From: Monosporascus cannonballus
Lineage: Eukaryota > Ascomycota > Sordariomycetes > Xylariales
Assembly (NCBI GenBank): GCA_004154925.1
Contig: QJNS01000008.1
Coordinates: forward strand, 124,001 to 188,000
Direction of reading: 5' to 3'
Length of the DNA stretch: 64,000 nt
In this document: one piece after another, positions 61,908 through 64,000 of the stretch
How positions within the stretch are numbered: position 1 is the first letter of the stretch
How the letters are laid out: each line of letters opens with the position of its first letter
The notes under the pieces: model-generated
Seen by the model: the letters and a program-made list of their open reading frames with translations, nothing else
The model's database searches: none
What the model was told of the DNA's origin: nothing
Translations under genes and position numbers: made by a program

Positions 61908-64000
61908 TGTGACGGCTAGGTGGTTTAACCAACTATTAAACCATAAGTCGACGGGTTTATATTGGCAGAAATATCGTAAAAATTTGAATAATAAATATAA
62001 TAATATATTATGTTTCGTAAAACCAAAAGTGCTTTAGGTAACGAAATATTATTATATGTTAAAATTATCTAAATTATAAAAATAATAAATATTTTATATT
62101 TAATCCTTTTATCGATTCGTAACTTTTATGGTTATTACGACCGATCTTATCAAGCCTAACTTTACAAATTTTATAATCGATTTTGTTAAGCCTGGTTTTA
62201 CAGGCTTTATTATCGATCCTGTCGAATTATTACGTAATTTAACTTATATGGCTTAGTTATTGTTACGACCGTTTTCCGAAGCCGTAACCCGTTAAGTTAT
62301 AATACGATTTTCTTTTTCCATAATTTTCGTTCCGAAGATTTTTTTTTCTTTTATAAGTTTTCCTTCTGTCATTATATCGGGTCGTATTAAAAAACCGATT
62401 AACAAAAAAACGAAAAAGCGAAATAACTTATTTAAATTAATTATTTCTCGAACTATGGATATATTAATATATTTTTATTATGCTCCTCGGGGATTATCGT
62501 TTTGTTATGCTTTTTCGTCGGATTTTTCTAGGTACAAAGAATATATAATACGGAACCAGGGCCTTTATAACGTTAACGGTTTTTCCATATTTCAATTTAA
62601 AAAATTGGTTTATAACCACCTTAAGATTAAAACGGAATTTGAGAAAGCCGAAAAAAAAGCAGAATAGACGTAAGCCAAGGTTCGTCGTTTTCGAAAATAA
62701 AAGAAGTTATGGGCCGACCGTATAATACGTATGATATTTCGTGGGCTTCGGTTCCAGGAGGAGTTGGATAAGTTGGAAGGTCGAGAAAAACAGGCCGAAT
62801 TGGAGGCCGCCAAGGCCATAACGGCGGAGGCCGTTTTTTTTAACTAGTCCAACCTAAAATCTATAAATTGGTCGTTTATTCATTAGGGGATTTTTAACCC
62901 CGTTAACCTCGGCATTATTAATAAAATTCTTTAACAAGTACTAAGCGTTAATAAGGTTCTTAGCGGGTTCCCAGGTATTTTCGGAATCCGGGTGCCCCCC
63001 CCACCTAATTCGGTACCAAGTAAGTCCGTTTTGTTTTCTAATATCGAAAATTGTTTTATTTCGTATATTTATTTATTTTTTATTTTAATATCGTCTTATA
63101 CCTAATACATTTTAATTATATTTATTGCTAACTTAAATAAGCAAATATAAAAAATTAAATAAAGTTTAACTTTTAATGGAAATTGTAATTAATAGTTATT
63201 TTTTAAGATTTTCTTAGTAATTATGTATAGGCCAATATATTTAAAATCGAATCTTTTGCTAAGTCGTTTTATTTAAATGTTTTTTGTAACGAAAAAAATT
63301 ATTTCCCCCTTTTCGAAAATTATTTTTTTTAATCTTTTTTAATTATAATATTTGCTTATTTGATCTTGTACGAATTCTAATTTTATTTTTATTTCACAAT
63401 ATAATTATCGTAATTATTTTAACATAAAATTATTTTAATATTAATTGGATTATTATTACGTATTTTTCTGTAAATTTTTGGAATAAAACCAAAATTTGCA
63501 TTTATAAATATTATTTTAATATTTTCGTAATAGCTAATATTATAAATTAATTATACAATTCGTAATTTCTTAACTTAGTTATTTTATTCGTAATTAATAT
63601 TATATCGTAAATAAGTTTTTAAAATTTAATCTGTTCGTTTTATTTATTTATTTATTTATAATTTAAATACATTAAATAATTTGTAATTTAAGCCGATTTA
63701 TACTATAAGGCCTTATTAAATTTTTCATACAAAAATTAATCCTTTATTTGATATAATTTTTATTAATAATGTATATATGTTAAAAATATATTTAAAGAAA
63801 ATATATATTAATTATTCGATAGTTGTATTTTTATAATATAATAAAAAATAAGAAACTTTCGTAAATCGGTCGACGATTACGAAAAAATTATTATAATATA
63901 TTTCCGAAGTTAAACTTTTTGATATAAAAAGCTTGATAATAAAGTTAAATATAATTAAATATTATAATTATTTTATAATTAGTAATAACTGTAATTTTCC
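61908..64000 (-). mobile_element. Family A element, minus strand, cut by window edge (copy A6)
   Basis: Its 3' LTR occupies 61,908-62,304 (TGTGACGG at the left is the reverse of CCGTCACA). Going right, the antisense-ORF region comes first, then the chromodomain near 62,910-63,010, where the minus strand reads GHPDSENTWEPAKNLINA, the best-preserved chromodomain in the window. The integrase core near 63,870-63,890 follows (VDRFTK-type sequence). The rest of the element lies beyond the window. Confidence 0.85.
62330..62880 (+). pseudogene. Antisense ORF remnant in A6 (best preserved)
   Basis: Plus strand, opposite to element A6. The open piece 62,455-62,667 reads SDFSRYKEYIIRNQGLYNVN near 62,520-62,572 (C-x2-C-x7-C after reversing Tyr to Cys), then LKIKTEFEKAEKKAE. 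Past two stops the same frame continues with KKLWADRIIRMIFRGL and QEELDKLEGREKQAELEAAK to about 62,845. This is a long charged helix with heptad character. Total original length would be about 150-180 residues. It resembles uncharacterised fungal proteins with a Cys cluster and a long helix ending in a basic-acidic tail. Confidence 0.65.

Noticed and set aside
1..64000. CRISPR array, bacterial operon, or rRNA genes
   Set aside because: No regular short repeats with unique spacers, no bacterial gene layout, no rRNA-like sequence. The spliceosomal intron and retrotransposons mark the DNA as fungal nuclear.
1..64000. Mitochondrial origin because of the high AT content
   Set aside because: Nuclear-type Gypsy and pogo elements, CpG-rich remnants and a GC-balanced island with a nuclear-type gene do not fit a fungal mitochondrial genome.

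Overview
The window looks like a piece of a filamentous ascomycete (Pezizomycotina) nuclear chromosome. About 59 of the 64 kb is very AT-rich and littered with broken retrotransposons. In these parts CpA and TpG are scarce while CpG is common, which is the footprint of repeat-induced point mutation (RIP, C-to-T within CpA on either strand) and not of ordinary methyl-CpG decay. RIP also turns ATG into ATA and CAA/CAG/TGG into stops, which explains why almost no long reading frames survive. I could not narrow the organism further than this. All similarity calls were made by reading translations by eye.

Layout. 1-6,270: a RecQ-type helicase pseudogene (minus strand) between two direct repeats of about 1.6-1.7 kb. 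6,573-13,249: a full-length RIP-mutated Ty3/Gypsy chromovirus (family A, copy A1). 13,260-14,494: a 3' fragment of the same family (A3). 14,553-16,454: a Fot1/pogo-like DNA transposon with inverted repeats and TA flanks. 16,650-18,270: a minus-strand family A fragment (A7) split by an almost unmutated solo LTR at 17,214-17,615. 18,290-20,036: a plus-strand family A fragment (A4). 20,731-21,207: a repeat pair with one mutated and one nearly clean member. About 21,300-24,000 or further: a second Gypsy lineage (C). 27,110-29,003: family A fragment (A5).

30,100-35,260 is a GC-balanced island of about 5 kb that escaped RIP. It holds a degenerate tandem-repeat tract, an arylsulfatase pseudogene (plus strand) decayed by frameshifts and deletions, and, convergent with it, the only gene in the window that looks intact: a two-exon gene for a 370-residue protein of unknown function (33,435-34,595, minus).

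35,705-38,940: 5' part of a third, unusually large Gypsy lineage (B2). 40,702-47,458: a second full-length family A element (A2) with a perfect 5-bp target duplication. 48,155-59,799: a full-length family B element of about 11.6 kb. 59,930-60,500: RT remnant of a fourth Gypsy lineage (D). 61,908 to the window end: family A again, minus strand (A6), running off the edge.

The most interesting signal is in family A. All six copies that keep the 3' end carry, between the integrase chromodomain and the 3' LTR and on the opposite strand, remains of the same small protein: a C-x2-C-x6/7-C motif (Cys now often Tyr through RIP) followed by a charged, probably coiled-coil stretch. The elements are dead, so nothing here works together as a pathway. 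The window is a graveyard of nested transposons around one small preserved gene island.
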